Below, one piece after another: positions 35,539-44,831 of a DNA stretch of 64,000 nucleotides; position 1 is the first letter of the stretch; each line of letters starts with the position of its first letter. The translations under genes and the position numbers were made by a program. The notes under the pieces are model-generated. The model saw nothing but the letters and a program-made list of their open reading frames with translations. It searched no databases and was not told the DNA's origin. The DNA lies in the NCBI GenBank assembly GCA_012517315.1, contig JAAYVE010000019.1, forward strand, positions 1 through 64,000, written 5' to 3'. The DNA comes from Deltaproteobacteria bacterium (GTDB lineage Bacteria > Desulfobacterota > Syntrophobacteria > Syntrophobacterales > Syntrophobacteraceae).

Positions 35539-38196
35539 ATGCAGGCAAATCCCATCAACGCCGCTCAATTGATGATGGAGTTCCTCGAGAAGGAACAGAC
35601 GGACATCGGCCAGGGCATTGTCACATCTGAATTTTCCAGGGAACTGGAACATCAGCAATTGAAGCTGGAAGGGAGGCCATTAGCAAAGAGCCGGGAACAT
35701 TCCAGCGAGACTTCCCCCACTTCCCTGCTTCAGGCCGCCTATCCCGCTAACGATCCGAAGCAAGAAAAGGATGCCGGGGCCAAAGAGGGGCTACAGAGGA
35801 AAACCGATGCCTTGAAGCGTCTTGCGACTGACCGAAGAGCCGCCGAGGATGCCTCCTCCCAGGTGCGGGACCAGGTTTTCGTCACCGACCCCGCTCTTTT
35901 GAACAAGGTGCTCGCAGACCTTAAACTCCCCGCGGAGGCCAGAAAGGTCTGCGCAGCATCGGAGGACAACCAGGGCAAGGTGTCACTGGGTGACCTCATG
36001 AGCCTCCTGGAACGGCATTCTGCAGACGCAGGGGTCTCAGGACTGGGACGGGCAAACGGAGCGGATCTGCGCGCGCTTTTCGCCTCCCTCACCCTCCCAG
36101 GTTCGGCCGAATCCGTACATTTGGTGGAACTCATTGAAAAGCCCAAAGGGACTTATTCATTGGATGAACTGAGGCAGGTTCTCGGGAAGGCGGTACAAAA
36201 AATCCAGGGGAGACGGACAAACGCCTCCTCCCCGATCGGCGGCAACGCCGAGACCGTGGCAACATCCCGGGTCTCGTTCAGCACGACCGGCGGCGGTTTC
36301 ACAAGCAACGCTTCACCGGGTCAATCGGCTCACCTGGTCAAAAGCTCCCTGCCCTCCTTCCTCAAGGAGAAGCAAGTGGATCGGGGTAACGGAGAGGGCG
36401 GCGCGCTCAAATCTCTCGACGCTCGACTCACAGAGGGCGTGGAGAGGGGATCATCTCAAGGGAGGGCTGACATTCTGGTAAAGAATCCCGATGGAGAGGA
36501 AAGTATTTCTCCACCATTTGCCGCCCATGCCCGTTCAGCACCTGCGGATCTCTTTCAGGAAGGAAGGATTTCAGAAAACCAGAAAAGGGATCCAATCGTG
36601 GCGCCCCCCCCCATCTTACCTGGTAACGAAGGCAGCACGGTGGCGGGGGGCCCCGGACATGAAGCGCAGGTGCCGCTCAGGGCCCTGAGTGACATCCTGG
36701 GGGCAATCGCACAGCAAGTGTCCGTCATGGCTTTTGAGAAGAACACTTCAGAAGACATACTGAAACGGACGGAAAGCACACTCTCCAATGCTTTGGCCGG
36801 AGATGGTGGAAACCAAACTGCCGCATCCGTTCTTGAAGCCCTTGGCATGCGTGAACGCTCGCAGGACAGATCCGTTGTCAACCCCTCAGTGGTCCAGGGA
36901 GAAACGGAAGAGAGCTCCGACGCACTTCCTCCCGTCGTCTCGGGGAGAACCATGGATGCCAGGACGACTCCCAGAAGCGATGCCATATTCGATGCACCCC
37001 GGGAAGGCCCCGCCCCTCAATGGAAGATGAATGCCGAGAAAAAGGATTTCTTGCCCCCAAAACCCACAGATACCGAAACCGAGTTGAAGCTTGAATCGGA
37101 AGCGTCCACGGAAAAGGGCGGGAAAACCCTCAAGGAGAAGGAGCCGGAGTCGGCGGCTGTCCGGAGCGCATCACCTCAAGCCCTTCCAGTGAAAGCGAGC
37201 GGGAAACCAGCGGGCTCCGGCCCAGGGACTGCGGAAGCACCACCAACTGCCGAGACTCGCGCGAGTTCCGTGGAACGCTCCCTCCAGTCAGGGGCAGGTG
37301 AAACAACGGATTCGGAGTCTGTCAGCGCCCGAATTGAGACCGTCCCCGAAAGTTCTCAGCCGGAAGTGACCGGGTTTCAGGAGGATCGCAATCGGAAAAT
37401 CCAGTTGGCGGGTGTTCTCTCAAGGCTAGATGGCATGCCCTTGGAAGAATCCGATAACTCTGTCGGCTCAAGAGCACTGGAATCTAAGGAGTCCGGGACG
37501 GCCGCCGTCGATTCACAGGCGCTTTCCGAAGCGTCTCTCTACAAACCTTGGGTTTCCAGGTTGAACCAAGGAGCAAAGGCCGACCTCCAGCCTACAAATG
37601 GGACAGCAGGCCCAGAGTCGCCGGTCCTTGAAGCGGGGCCGGCAGGGTTCGATTCCCGGTCTTCTCAATCTGGAGACCCCGGCTCCGGGCAATATTCTTC
37701 CCCATTCCAGCAGAACCCTTCCCCTTCAGTTGACCCTGTCATTTCACGAGATGGGGAGAGGCTTTCTTTTCTTTCTTCATCCTGGCAGGGACAGATGGTG
37801 CAAATCATCCGCGACCTGGCAAAAGAGAGGCGGGGGGGGCAGCTTACCCTCGAACTGGAACCCAGGGAACTTGGCCGCCTCACCCTGCGGGTGGGAACAA
37901 AGAGCGATGAAGTCATCGCCCATGTGAGTGCGGAAAAGGAGCAGGCAAGGGAGATCCTCCTCAGGAACACTTCCGTTCTGCGGCAGCAACTGGAAGAACA
38001 GGGACTCACTCTGGGACGTTTCAACGTGGACGTGCAGGACAGAGGAGCTGACGGAAGGTATCGCGCGCAAGGCGGACTTCCCGGCGGCAATTTGGGGCGT
38101 GCTTCTCGAATCACACGACAGGAAGCGACTCCGAGAGATGTCACCGTTCAACTCATGAAAGAGTCTGAAGAACGGCTTATCAGTATTTTCGCTTGA
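35539..38196 (+). CDS. fliK: Flagellar hook-length control protein FliK
   Basis: FliK is the exported molecular ruler that sets hook length and switches export specificity. It has 885 residues, long for the family. The first 750 are polar and low in complexity. The conserved C-terminal FliK domain (about 760-865) contains L-T-L-E-L-E-P-R-E-L-G-R-L-T-L-R-V and L-R-Q-Q-L-E-E-Q-G-L. The ATG at 35539 follows GAGAGGAAA and lies downstream of the sigma-54 promoter. Confidence 0.92.
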   Translation: MQANPINAAQLMMEFLEKEQTDIGQGIVTSEFSRELEHQQLKLEGRPLAKSREHSSETSPTSLLQAAYPANDPKQEKDAGAKEGLQRKTDALKRLATDRRAAEDASSQVRDQVFVTDPALLNKVLADLKLPAEARKVCAASEDNQGKVSLGDLMSLLERHSADAGVSGLGRANGADLRALFASLTLPGSAESVHLVELIEKPKGTYSLDELRQVLGKAVQKIQGRRTNASSPIGGNAETVATSRVSFSTTGGGFTSNASPGQSAHLVKSSLPSFLKEKQVDRGNGEGGALKSLDARLTEGVERGSSQGRADILVKNPDGEESISPPFAAHARSAPADLFQEGRISENQKRDPIVAPPPILPGNEGSTVAGGPGHEAQVPLRALSDILGAIAQQVSVMAFEKNTSEDILKRTESTLSNALAGDGGNQTAASVLEALGMRERSQDRSVVNPSVVQGETEESSDALPPVVSGRTMDARTTPRSDAIFDAPREGPAPQWKMNAEKKDFLPPKPTDTETELKLESEASTEKGGKTLKEKEPESAAVRSASPQALPVKASGKPAGSGPGTAEAPPTAETRASSVERSLQSGAGETTDSESVSARIETVPESSQPEVTGFQEDRNRKIQLAGVLSRLDGMPLEESDNSVGSRALESKESGTAAVDSQALSEASLYKPWVSRLNQGAKADLQPTNGTAGPESPVLEAGPAGFDSRSSQSGDPGSGQYSSPFQQNPSPSVDPVISRDGERLSFLSSSWQGQMVQIIRDLAKERRGGQLTLELEPRELGRLTLRVGTKSDEVIAHVSAEKEQAREILLRNTSVLRQQLEEQGLTLGRFNVDVQDRGADGRYRAQGGLPGGNLGRASRITRQEATPRDVTVQLMKESEERLISIFA

Positions 38197-38198
38197 AA

Positions 38199-38227
38199 GG
38201 AATGCCCAGCTCCCTCCGGGGCATTCC
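38199..38227 (+). terminator. Hairpin after fliK, probable terminator
   Basis: GGAATGCCC (38199-38207) pairs with GGGCATTCC (38219-38227). The T-content after it is modest. Its position a few bases after the fliK stop suits termination. Confidence 0.55.
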
Positions 38228-38350
38228 ACCCATTCCTTTCCCACCCCATGCAAACATACCGGCACAGCCATCTCGATCTACTCACTTAAGGCCAGCTCAG
38301 TCCTGACTTTCTGCCCCCCTGATGTCCCGTCATTCTTCTTGGAAGACGCT

Positions 38351-38368
38351 TTGTATTTGTGAATACAA
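38351..38368. repeat. Perfect 7-bp inverted repeat
   Basis: TTGTATT-TGTG-AATACAA. It is AT-rich in a GC-rich region. It could be an operator or a small hairpin. Confidence 0.35.
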
Positions 38369-38506
38369 CCTGTGAGAGACTCCTAAGGGTGAACAGTCAC
38401 TCGTGCGGGTCGGCCGGAAGTGCCGTGCCGTCACGAGTCGCCCGTTGCCCGAAATACTGATGTTGTCTCAGCGTCAGGCAATTGAAAGCCTCGGGGAGAA
38501 ATCATA

Positions 38507-38525
38507 GGCACATATCATCTGTGCC
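38507..38525. repeat. Inverted repeat GGCACA-N7-TGTGCC
   Basis: Two perfect 6-base arms separated by seven bases, of a size that suits a dimeric DNA-binding protein. It lies in the gap between fliK and flgE. Confidence 0.35.
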
Positions 38526-38739
38526 ACCGGATGTATTCGCTCATTGGGCTTATGGGGACTTCGGCAAATGGCTATTGTCCTCTTTCCCGGGAACACACAG
38601 GGAGAGGCAGGCATTAGTGTGCTCAGGCACGGGATACACGGGATAGGTGGGGGAAGAGGAGGAGCAGATCAAACGGGAAGGGGGCAGGCTTTTGCGGACC
38701 TGCTCCCTTCCTGCTCATTTGTGGAACTGCCGACGGAGA

Positions 38740-39531
38740 TTACCGGATGAGGTTGGTGACCACCTCGAGCATTTCGCTCGCGGTGAGGATGCTCTTGGAG
38801 TTGGCGTTGTAGTCCGCCTGGTAGATGATCATGTTGACCATTTCCATGGCCAGATCGACGTTGGAGTTCTCCAGGTTGAGGTCCAGGAGGAACCCCCTCC
38901 CATCCGCGTTGGGGGCTCCCAAATTGGCTGCACCCGTCTGGGGGCCCGCTGTATAGAGGTTGGCACCTTGGCGAATCAAACCGTCCTGGTTGGGGAAGAT
39001 GGTCACGCCGATCGGTCCGGCAATGGTGACGGGATCTCCACCCGCAACCGGCGTTCCCCAGATCATCCCGTCGGCATCAATGTTGTAATTGGTGTATTGG
39101 GGAGCGGCCGGGTTATCCACGTTGATGGGATTCCCCCCGGAATCCAGGACGGAGTAGCCTTGGAGCGTCACCAGATTGCCGTTCTGATCCATGTGGAAGC
39201 TCCCGTCGCGGGTGTACATGCGGCCGGCCGGGGTGTCGATGGTGAAGAAGCCGTTGCCGTTGATGGCCACATCACTCCATTTGTTGGTGGCCACCATGGG
39301 TCCCTCGCTGAAATCGGTGGCGATGCCCAGGATAGCGCTTCCGGAACCCGCCCGGTCAGTATCCACCGACTGGGTGGAATAGTAACTGGAGACCATATCC
39401 CCGAAGCGCACTGAGTTCGCCTTATAGCCGGTGGTGTTGGAATTGGCCACATTGTCCGCCACGACGCTCAGGGCAGAACTGAAGCTGTTCAAGCCGCTGA
39501 CCCCGATGTACATAGAACTGCTTGATCCCAT
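38740..39531 (-). CDS. flgE: Flagellar hook protein FlgE, unusually short
   Basis: 263 residues. The N-terminus has the rod/hook signature V-A-D-N-V-A-N-S-N-T-T-G-Y-K, then A-I-N-G-N-G-F-F. The C-terminus has L-E-N-S-N-V-D-L-A-M-E-M-V-N-M-I and the usual final helix. Hook proteins normally exceed 400 residues, so the surface domains are minimal here. The call rests on position after flgD and on flgF and flgG being elsewhere in the window. AGGAGG precedes the ATG. Confidence 0.8.
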   Translation of the reverse strand: MGSSSSMYIGVSGLNSFSSALSVVADNVANSNTTGYKANSVRFGDMVSSYYSTQSVDTDRAGSGSAILGIATDFSEGPMVATNKWSDVAINGNGFFTIDTPAGRMYTRDGSFHMDQNGNLVTLQGYSVLDSGGNPINVDNPAAPQYTNYNIDADGMIWGTPVAGGDPVTIAGPIGVTIFPNQDGLIRQGANLYTAGPQTGAANLGAPNADGRGFLLDLNLENSNVDLAMEMVNMIIYQADYNANSKSILTASEMLEVVTNLIR

Positions 39532-39688
39532 CTAGAACCTCCTTCTCTTTCTATCCCTGAATGATGGTGCTTTCGCTCGTCTCTCTCTTTCCGATTGGAT
39601 GCGCTCCCCCGAGGTGCGTTACCCGCAGCTCCCCGCCTTTGTGAGAAGGCGTCGCAGGCGGTTCGACCAAGAAGCACGCACTGTTGCA

Positions 39689-40408
39689 TCAGCCGGTTTT
39701 CCCACTCCCCGTGATCTCCAGGATCGAATTGACAGGAAGCTCAAGACCGTTTGAACCATCCAAAACAAGATATGGAACCCCATCGACCATGCGCAGGGAG
39801 TGGACGGTGCCGCTCACGGTCGTTGAAATCTCCAGGACTCTCCCCTCTTCATCAACGGCCTCTACCTGGAACCGATAGCGTCCATCCGGCATTTTTGTCC
39901 CCGTTCCATCGCAGCCGTCCCACGACACTTCATGACTGCCGGGTTTTTGAGCACCCAGCTTGATCGTGCGGATGAAAGTTCCGCTTTCGCTGTAGATCTT
40001 GATGGTGACATCGGCGGATACATCCAACTTGTAACTGCCTTCGGATGCCTTGCCCTCCACAAGCTGAAGGCCATCGTTCAACGCTACCACTTCCTTGCCG
40101 ATCATTCCCACCATGAGACCGTTGTTGAGGGACGATAGGTAGGACTGCATTTCCTCGAGCTGGGCGCTGACCTGGGTCAGTTTTTCCACGGAGGAAAACT
40201 GTGCCAGCTGGGCAGCCAGTTCATAGGATTCCAGGGGATTGGTGGGATCCTGATGTTGGAGCTGCGTGGTGAACATCATGAGGAATGCGTTCATGTCCAT
40301 TGTCTTCCTACCGGATTCGCTTTCAATCTGCGATCCACTCAGCTGAGACGGAGTGGAACCGAAAAGGCTTTTCACCGACTGCGCACTGATTGTGTTCACT
40401 CCCAGCAT
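39689..40408 (-). CDS. flgD: Flagellar hook-capping protein FlgD
   Basis: FlgD caps the growing hook. About 240 residues from the ATG at 40408. The N-terminal part has F-L-M-M-F-T-T-Q-L-Q-H-Q-D-P-T-N-P-L, the family signature. The C-terminal half is an FN3/Tudor-like fold with G-S-H-E-V-S-W-D-G and D-G-R-Y-R-F. The chosen start has GGAG upstream and lies downstream of the sigma-54 promoter; longer in-frame starts do not. Confidence 0.93.
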   Translation of the reverse strand: MLGVNTISAQSVKSLFGSTPSQLSGSQIESESGRKTMDMNAFLMMFTTQLQHQDPTNPLESYELAAQLAQFSSVEKLTQVSAQLEEMQSYLSSLNNGLMVGMIGKEVVALNDGLQLVEGKASEGSYKLDVSADVTIKIYSESGTFIRTIKLGAQKPGSHEVSWDGCDGTGTKMPDGRYRFQVEAVDEEGRVLEISTTVSGTVHSLRMVDGVPYLVLDGSNGLELPVNSILEITGSGKTG

Positions 40409-40485
40409 GACTCTGTCTCCAATCCCCCGCTCCATCCGTCGGGTCTGAATATCGTCATCCATAAACCATGTTTCCCCTCCCGTTG

Positions 40486-40501
40486 AGCAACATCGGTACC
40501 A
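40486..40501 (-). promoter_or_regulatory. Sigma-54 promoter of flgD-flgE
   Basis: On the minus strand it reads TGGTACCGATGTTGCT, with GG and GC ten bases apart and the -12 box TTGCT. The predicted start near 40475 gives a leader of about 67 bases to flgD. Confidence 0.8.
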
Positions 40502-40799
40502 ATCAGCCATGCTTCCATAAACAATATGATTTCAGACACTTATGGCAATCCGACAGGGAATGGGCGCACGGCGATCAAGGAATATTTTGCTGAGGACCGT
40601 GCAACTTTTTCCTCACAAGAAACGAAAGGACTCAGAGACCTTTTCGTCAATCCATTGACTTTTAGGGTTTCCATCGTCGTGCCCCCTTGTTCATTGTTTT
40701 GACTCCAATCTCGGCTGAAAACCGGATCAAGGGGCATCGAGTGATTGATTTCAGCGCTTTCGCCAGATACGCACGAACTGAGGGGACCCGGGGAACCCA

Positions 40800-40815
40800 T
40801 GGCATACCTATTGCT
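40800..40815 (+). promoter_or_regulatory. Sigma-54 promoter of the motA-fliL operon
   Basis: TGGCATACCTATTGCT: GG-N10-GC spacing with a perfect -12 TTGCT. The predicted start near 40826 gives a leader of about 90 bases to motA. Confidence 0.8.
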
Positions 40816-40917
40816 CTCTCATGGGACCGTTTCCCCCGATGGCTGTGCATACATGCGTGGGTTGTGGGGAGCCACCGCCATCGCGGAAATGGCATCAACC
40901 GAATGGGCTTGGGTTTT

Positions 40918-41694
40918 ATGGATCTTGCCACACTGATCGGAATCGTATCCGCCTTTGCTCTGGTCATGCTCTCCATCATGATGGGAAGCGGGCTGGGGAT
41001 ATTCATCGACGTGCCGTCTGCCATGATCGTGGCGGGAGGCACGTTGGGGGCTACCATGATCCATTATCCCCTGAAGGATGTCCTCAGCGTCTTTCGCGTG
41101 ATGAAAAACGTCTTTTTTACAAAGGCTTGGAGCGGGCAGGAGGTCATCGATCTTTTCGTAGATTTTTCCAGGAAAGCGAGGCGTGAGGGATTGCTTTCCC
41201 TGGAGCGGTATCTCGATGAACTGGACGACGGTTTTCTCAGAAGGGGACTCCAGCTTGCGGTGGACGGCATGGAGCCGGAAGCCATCCGGGAGATTCTCGA
41301 AACGGAGATCGATTACCAGCAGGAGCGGCATCGGGCGGGGGCGGAAATTCTCAACACCATGGCCAATTTCTTTCCAGCCATGGGCATGATCGGCACCCTC
41401 ATCGGGCTGATCCAAATGCTCCGGACGATGGAGGATCCGAGCACCATCGGCCCGGCCATGGCCCTTGCCCTGGTAACAACCTTTTACGGCGCCCTGGCAT
41501 CCAACTTCATCTGTCTTCCCATGTCGGGGAAGCTGCGGAAGAGGAGTCAGGAGGAGACATTGATCAAGGAGATGGTCGTGGCCGGCATCCTGTCCCTCAC
41601 CAACGGAGAGAACCCGAGGATCGTGGAACAGAAGCTCCACGCATTCATGCCGCCCCGTTCGCGTTCAAGTCACTTCCAGGCCCATGCCTTATGA
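40918..41694 (+). CDS. motA: Flagellar motor stator protein MotA
   Basis: MotA forms the ion-driven stator with MotB. 258 residues with four membrane helices; G-T-L-G-A-T and M-A-N-F-F-P-A-M-G-M-I-G-T-L-I-G-L are typical of MotA/PomA. The cytoplasmic loop carries the charged residues that face FliG. The start at 40918 suits the first helix, but no strong ribosome site is seen; ATG 40903 is an alternative. The MotB-like genes lie 17 kb away. Confidence 0.92.
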   Translation: MDLATLIGIVSAFALVMLSIMMGSGLGIFIDVPSAMIVAGGTLGATMIHYPLKDVLSVFRVMKNVFFTKAWSGQEVIDLFVDFSRKARREGLLSLERYLDELDDGFLRRGLQLAVDGMEPEAIREILETEIDYQQERHRAGAEILNTMANFFPAMGMIGTLIGLIQMLRTMEDPSTIGPAMALALVTTFYGALASNFICLPMSGKLRKRSQEETLIKEMVVAGILSLTNGENPRIVEQKLHAFMPPRSRSSHFQAHAL

Positions 41695-41750
41695 AGGGGC
41701 GGGCACAGGGCGGAAAGCATCCCGGACAATAGAAAGGAGTTCCAAAGACC

Positions 41751-42227
41751 ATGGCTTCCGACAAGACGGATGAAAGCAAGGAAGTGGAGCAGACAAAATC
41801 CTCTTCCAAGAAGATGATCCTCATCATCGCTCTCGCGGTAATGCTCGCCGGCGGGGGAGGCTTTTTCGCCTACACGAAATTCTTTCAAAAGGACGGGGAG
41901 GCCCATGCCAAGGCACCTGTCTCCCTCCCGGTCATCCAGGAACTGGAAACATTTCTTGTGAACCTGAGCGATCCAGGGGGCAAGCGCTATTTGAAACTCA
42001 CCATGAAAGCCAAGCTGAGCGGCAAGGAACTGCAGGAGGAGTTCGCTGCGCGCACCTTCGAGATCAGGGATGCAGTCATCATGCTCCTTTCCAGCAAGGA
42101 ATTCGAGGAAATCGCCAAACCCGAGGACAAAGCAACACTGAAGCAGGAGATCATGTATCAGATCAACCGGCTGGTTCAGCGGGGTCAGGTCCAGGACATC
42201 TATTTCACCGAATTCCTGGTTCAATAG
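41751..42227 (+). CDS. fliL: Flagellar basal body-associated protein FliL
   Basis: 158 residues: a cytoplasmic tail, one membrane helix (about 23-42) and a periplasmic domain with L-E-T-F-L-V-N-L-S-D. FliL surrounds the stator and supports torque. The order fliL-fliM-fliN-fliO-fliP is classical. AAAGGAG is upstream. Confidence 0.94.
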   Translation: MASDKTDESKEVEQTKSSSKKMILIIALAVMLAGGGGFFAYTKFFQKDGEAHAKAPVSLPVIQELETFLVNLSDPGGKRYLKLTMKAKLSGKELQEEFAARTFEIRDAVIMLLSSKEFEEIAKPEDKATLKQEIMYQINRLVQRGQVQDIYFTEFLVQ

Positions 42228-42253
42228 AGCGATCATAGAGGAAGCAGGCGCGG

Positions 42254-43240
42254 ATGGAAAAGATCCTTTCCCAGGATGAAGTCGACGCGCTGTTGCGCGG
42301 ACTTTCGGACGGGCAGATCGAACCGGAGAAAGAAGAGCAGATCGAGACGGAAGGGGTTCGGGTCTACGATCTCACCTCTCAGGACCGTATCGTCCGTGGA
42401 CGGATGCCCACCCTTGAAATCATCAACGACCGGTTTGCCAGGCTTCACCGTGTCACCCTCTCGGGTGCCCTCCGACGCGTGATCGACATCACCGTGACCC
42501 AGACCGGGATGATCAAGTTCGGGGAGTTCATCCGAACCCTTCCGGTTCCCACAAGCCTGAACATCCTGAAAATGGAGCCCCTCCGCGGCCACGCTCTCCT
42601 GGTTGTCGAGAGCAGGCTCATCTTCAACCTTTTGGACTGTTTTTTCGGCGGGACTGGCAAATCGAGCTACAAGATAGAGGGCAGGGATTTCACTTCCATT
42701 GAGCAGAGGGTCATCGCGAAGCTTGTCCAGGCCACCTTGAAGGACCTGGATGCAGCCTGGAAGCCCATCACGCCCATCTCGTTTCAAACGATCCGGTCGG
42801 AGGTGAACCCGCAGTTCGCAACCATCGTCCCCCCTTCAGACCTGGTGCTCACCATTCACTATGAAATGGAAATGGACCGTCTTATCGGAAAAATGATCCT
42901 TTGCCTGCCTTATTCCACTATCGAACCCATCCGTCAGAAGCTTTATGCAAGCTTCCAGAGCGATCAACTGGAAGTGGACGTGGAATGGCTGGCCCGCCTC
43001 AAGCGCCGCCTCCACGAGATCCAAGTGGAACTGCTCGTGGAACTGGGAAGGAGCACCATTACAGGAAGAGACCTGATGAATTTGGAGGTAGGGGACGTGA
43101 TCATGCTGGACCAGGAGGTGAGCGACCCCCTGGTTGTGAGAGTACAGGGGGTCCCCAAGCTAAGGGCCATGCCTGGGGTCTTCAAGGGGCAGCAGGCTTC
43201 CGTCATCTGTGACGAGATCGAGAACAATCTCCAGTCGTAG
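42254..43240 (+). CDS. fliM: Flagellar motor switch protein FliM
   Basis: 328 residues. The N-terminus I-L-S-Q-D-E-V-D-A-L-L is the CheY-binding motif. The middle domain has the G-G-T-G region and the C-terminus has a SpoA-like domain that joins FliN. CheY binding here implies chemotaxis genes elsewhere in the genome. Confidence 0.97.
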   Translation: MEKILSQDEVDALLRGLSDGQIEPEKEEQIETEGVRVYDLTSQDRIVRGRMPTLEIINDRFARLHRVTLSGALRRVIDITVTQTGMIKFGEFIRTLPVPTSLNILKMEPLRGHALLVVESRLIFNLLDCFFGGTGKSSYKIEGRDFTSIEQRVIAKLVQATLKDLDAAWKPITPISFQTIRSEVNPQFATIVPPSDLVLTIHYEMEMDRLIGKMILCLPYSTIEPIRQKLYASFQSDQLEVDVEWLARLKRRLHEIQVELLVELGRSTITGRDLMNLEVGDVIMLDQEVSDPLVVRVQGVPKLRAMPGVFKGQQASVICDEIENNLQS

Positions 43241-43266
43241 ACCGGTGCAAAGGAGGTAAGACAAAA

Positions 43267-43641
43267 ATGAGTGAAACCACGCAGGAATCTCCTAGGAGAG
43301 AGATAGCCGAGCCACAGGAGAAATGGGACGACGGGGCGAAATTCCCTTCCTTAGAGAAAAGCGAACCGCGTAAGGGCACCAAGAGGGATCTCGACTTCCT
43401 ACTGGACATTCCCCTGGAGATTTCTGTGGAACTGGGAAGGGCCCAGATGCTCATCAACGATCTGCTGCAATTGGGACAGGGCTCCGTGGTGGAACTGGAT
43501 AAGCTGGCGGGGGAACCTCTGGAAATACTCGTGAACCAGAAACTGGTGGCAAGAGGAGAGGCGGTGGTCGTCAACGACAAGTTCGGCGTACGGATCACTG
43601 ACATCATAAGCACTGTCGAACGGGTCAAGCAGCTGTCGTGA
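43267..43641 (+). CDS. fliN: Flagellar motor switch protein FliN
   Basis: 124 residues. An acidic variable N-terminus is followed by the SpoA/FliN domain with D-I-P-L-E-I-S-V-E-L-G-R and G-E-A-V-V-V-N-D-K-F-G-V-R-I-T. It forms the bottom of the C ring and docks FliH. Confidence 0.96.
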   Translation: MSETTQESPRREIAEPQEKWDDGAKFPSLEKSEPRKGTKRDLDFLLDIPLEISVELGRAQMLINDLLQLGQGSVVELDKLAGEPLEILVNQKLVARGEAVVVNDKFGVRITDIISTVERVKQLS

Positions 43642-43693
43642 AGCGTGGATTGCAAGCCTTCCGGCGGTAGAAGCTGATGGTAACGGAGGAAAG

Positions 43694-43999
43694 ATGCAAG
43701 ACACGGCCGACATGATCGTGCAGCTGGTCCGGGTGGCCGGCAGCCTCGCTGCGGTCCTGGCGCTGCTTTTGGGAAGTCTTTACGGCATCAGGCGATGGGG
43801 ACATTGGATGAAAAGGGGTGGGGCGAACGAGGCGATTCAGGTCATCGCTCAGCATTCCTTTGGACCCAAACATCATTTGCTCCTGGTTCAGGTCCAGGAG
43901 GAAAAGCTTCTCGTAGGCGTTTCTCCACAGGGAATGCACACCCTATCCGCCATTTCGGGACCCCACCGGGAAGCCTTATCCAAATTCGACGGTGATTGA
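43694..43999 (+). CDS. fliO: Flagellar biosynthesis protein FliO
   Basis: 101 residues: one membrane helix (about 10-33) and a short cytoplasmic domain with L-L-L-V-Q-V-Q-E-E-K-L-L-V-G-V, typical of FliO. FliO helps assemble the FliP ring. It lies between fliN and fliP. Confidence 0.88.
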   Translation: MQDTADMIVQLVRVAGSLAAVLALLLGSLYGIRRWGHWMKRGGANEAIQVIAQHSFGPKHHLLLVQVQEEKLLVGVSPQGMHTLSAISGPHREALSKFDGD

Positions 44000-44002
44000 T
44001 TC

Positions 44003-44821
44003 ATGAAAGCACATTTCTGCAACCTTTCATCGGTGAGGACCCGGTCGCGTCGTACGGCGCGAGTCCTCGTGGCATGCATCCTTCCGCTGGCATGTTGTTG
44101 GGTATTCGGCCTTTGTGCGGTTTCCGACACCCTGGCCGCAGGCATCGACGTCCCCGCCATTCATTTGGATCTGAATGACCCAAAGGCCCCTCAGAACATC
44201 TCGGGAGTCCTCCAAATCGTTCTTTTTCTAACCGTCATGTCTCTCGCCCCTGCTTTTCTTGTCATGATGACTTCCTTCACCCGTCTCGCCGTCGTCTTTT
44301 CCTTTCTGCGCCACGCTCTCGGCACGCAGCAGTCGCCCCCCAATCAGATCATCATCGGCCTCGCGCTGTTTCTCACCTTCTTCATCATGCAGCCCGTCTG
44401 GCAAAGCATCCATCAGGAAGCCATCATCCCATACCAGAATCACAAGATTTCCGGTGAAGAATTCCTTTCCCAGGGAACCAAGCCACTGAAAGCATTCATG
44501 CTCAAACAGACCCGCAAGGCAGACCTGGCCCTGTTCGTCTCCCTGGCACAAAAGGAGAAGCCCAAAGACCCCGAATCCCTTTCCATGGCGACCATCGTCC
44601 CGGCTTTTGTCATCAGTGAACTGAAGACGGCCTTTCAGATCGGGTTCATGCTCTACATTCCCTTCATCATTCTTGACATGGTGGTTTCGAGCATTCTGCT
44701 CTCCATGGGCATGATGATGCTTCCCCCTGTCATGATCTCGCTCCCTTTCAAACTCATGCTTTTCGTCATGGTGGACGGATGGAACCTCCTCATCGGTTCT
44801 CTCGTGAAAAGCTTTCAATGA
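44003..44821 (+). CDS. fliP: Flagellar export gate protein FliP
   Basis: 272 residues. A cleavable signal peptide (about 1-45) precedes the FliP family segments M-M-T-S-F-T-R-L and F-F-I-M-Q-P-V-W and the C-terminal helices with P-F-K-L-M-L-F-V-M-V-D-G-W. It is the core of the export gate with FliQ and FliR. Confidence 0.96.
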   Translation: MKAHFCNLSSVRTRSRRTARVLVACILPLACCWVFGLCAVSDTLAAGIDVPAIHLDLNDPKAPQNISGVLQIVLFLTVMSLAPAFLVMMTSFTRLAVVFSFLRHALGTQQSPPNQIIIGLALFLTFFIMQPVWQSIHQEAIIPYQNHKISGEEFLSQGTKPLKAFMLKQTRKADLALFVSLAQKEKPKDPESLSMATIVPAFVISELKTAFQIGFMLYIPFIILDMVVSSILLSMGMMMLPPVMISLPFKLMLFVMVDGWNLLIGSLVKSFQ

Positions 44822-44831
44822 GGCAGTGACC

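Larger units (their letters stand above)
38228..38739. other. Intergenic region between convergent fliK and flgE
   Basis: About 510 bases. No credible gene; open frames here lack ribosome sites and recognisable products. It contains inverted repeats at 38351-38368 and 38507-38525, and a GC-rich pairing of C-T-C-G-T-G near 38401 with C-A-C-G-A-G near 38430. A small RNA is possible but unproven. Confidence 0.45.
40409..40917. other. Divergent control region between flgD and motA
   Basis: About 500 bases with two diverging sigma-54 promoters (40486-40501 minus, 40800-40815 plus). The 300 bases between them are the likely place for shared activator sites, though none could be named by eye. Confidence 0.65.

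Noticed and set aside
38544-38750. Small plus-strand open frame overlapping the flgE end
   Set aside because: Antisense to flgE at its end, no ribosome site, no recognisable product.
40411-40510. Longer flgD start
   Set aside because: It would place the start upstream of the flgD sigma-54 promoter. ATG 40408 has a better ribosome site.
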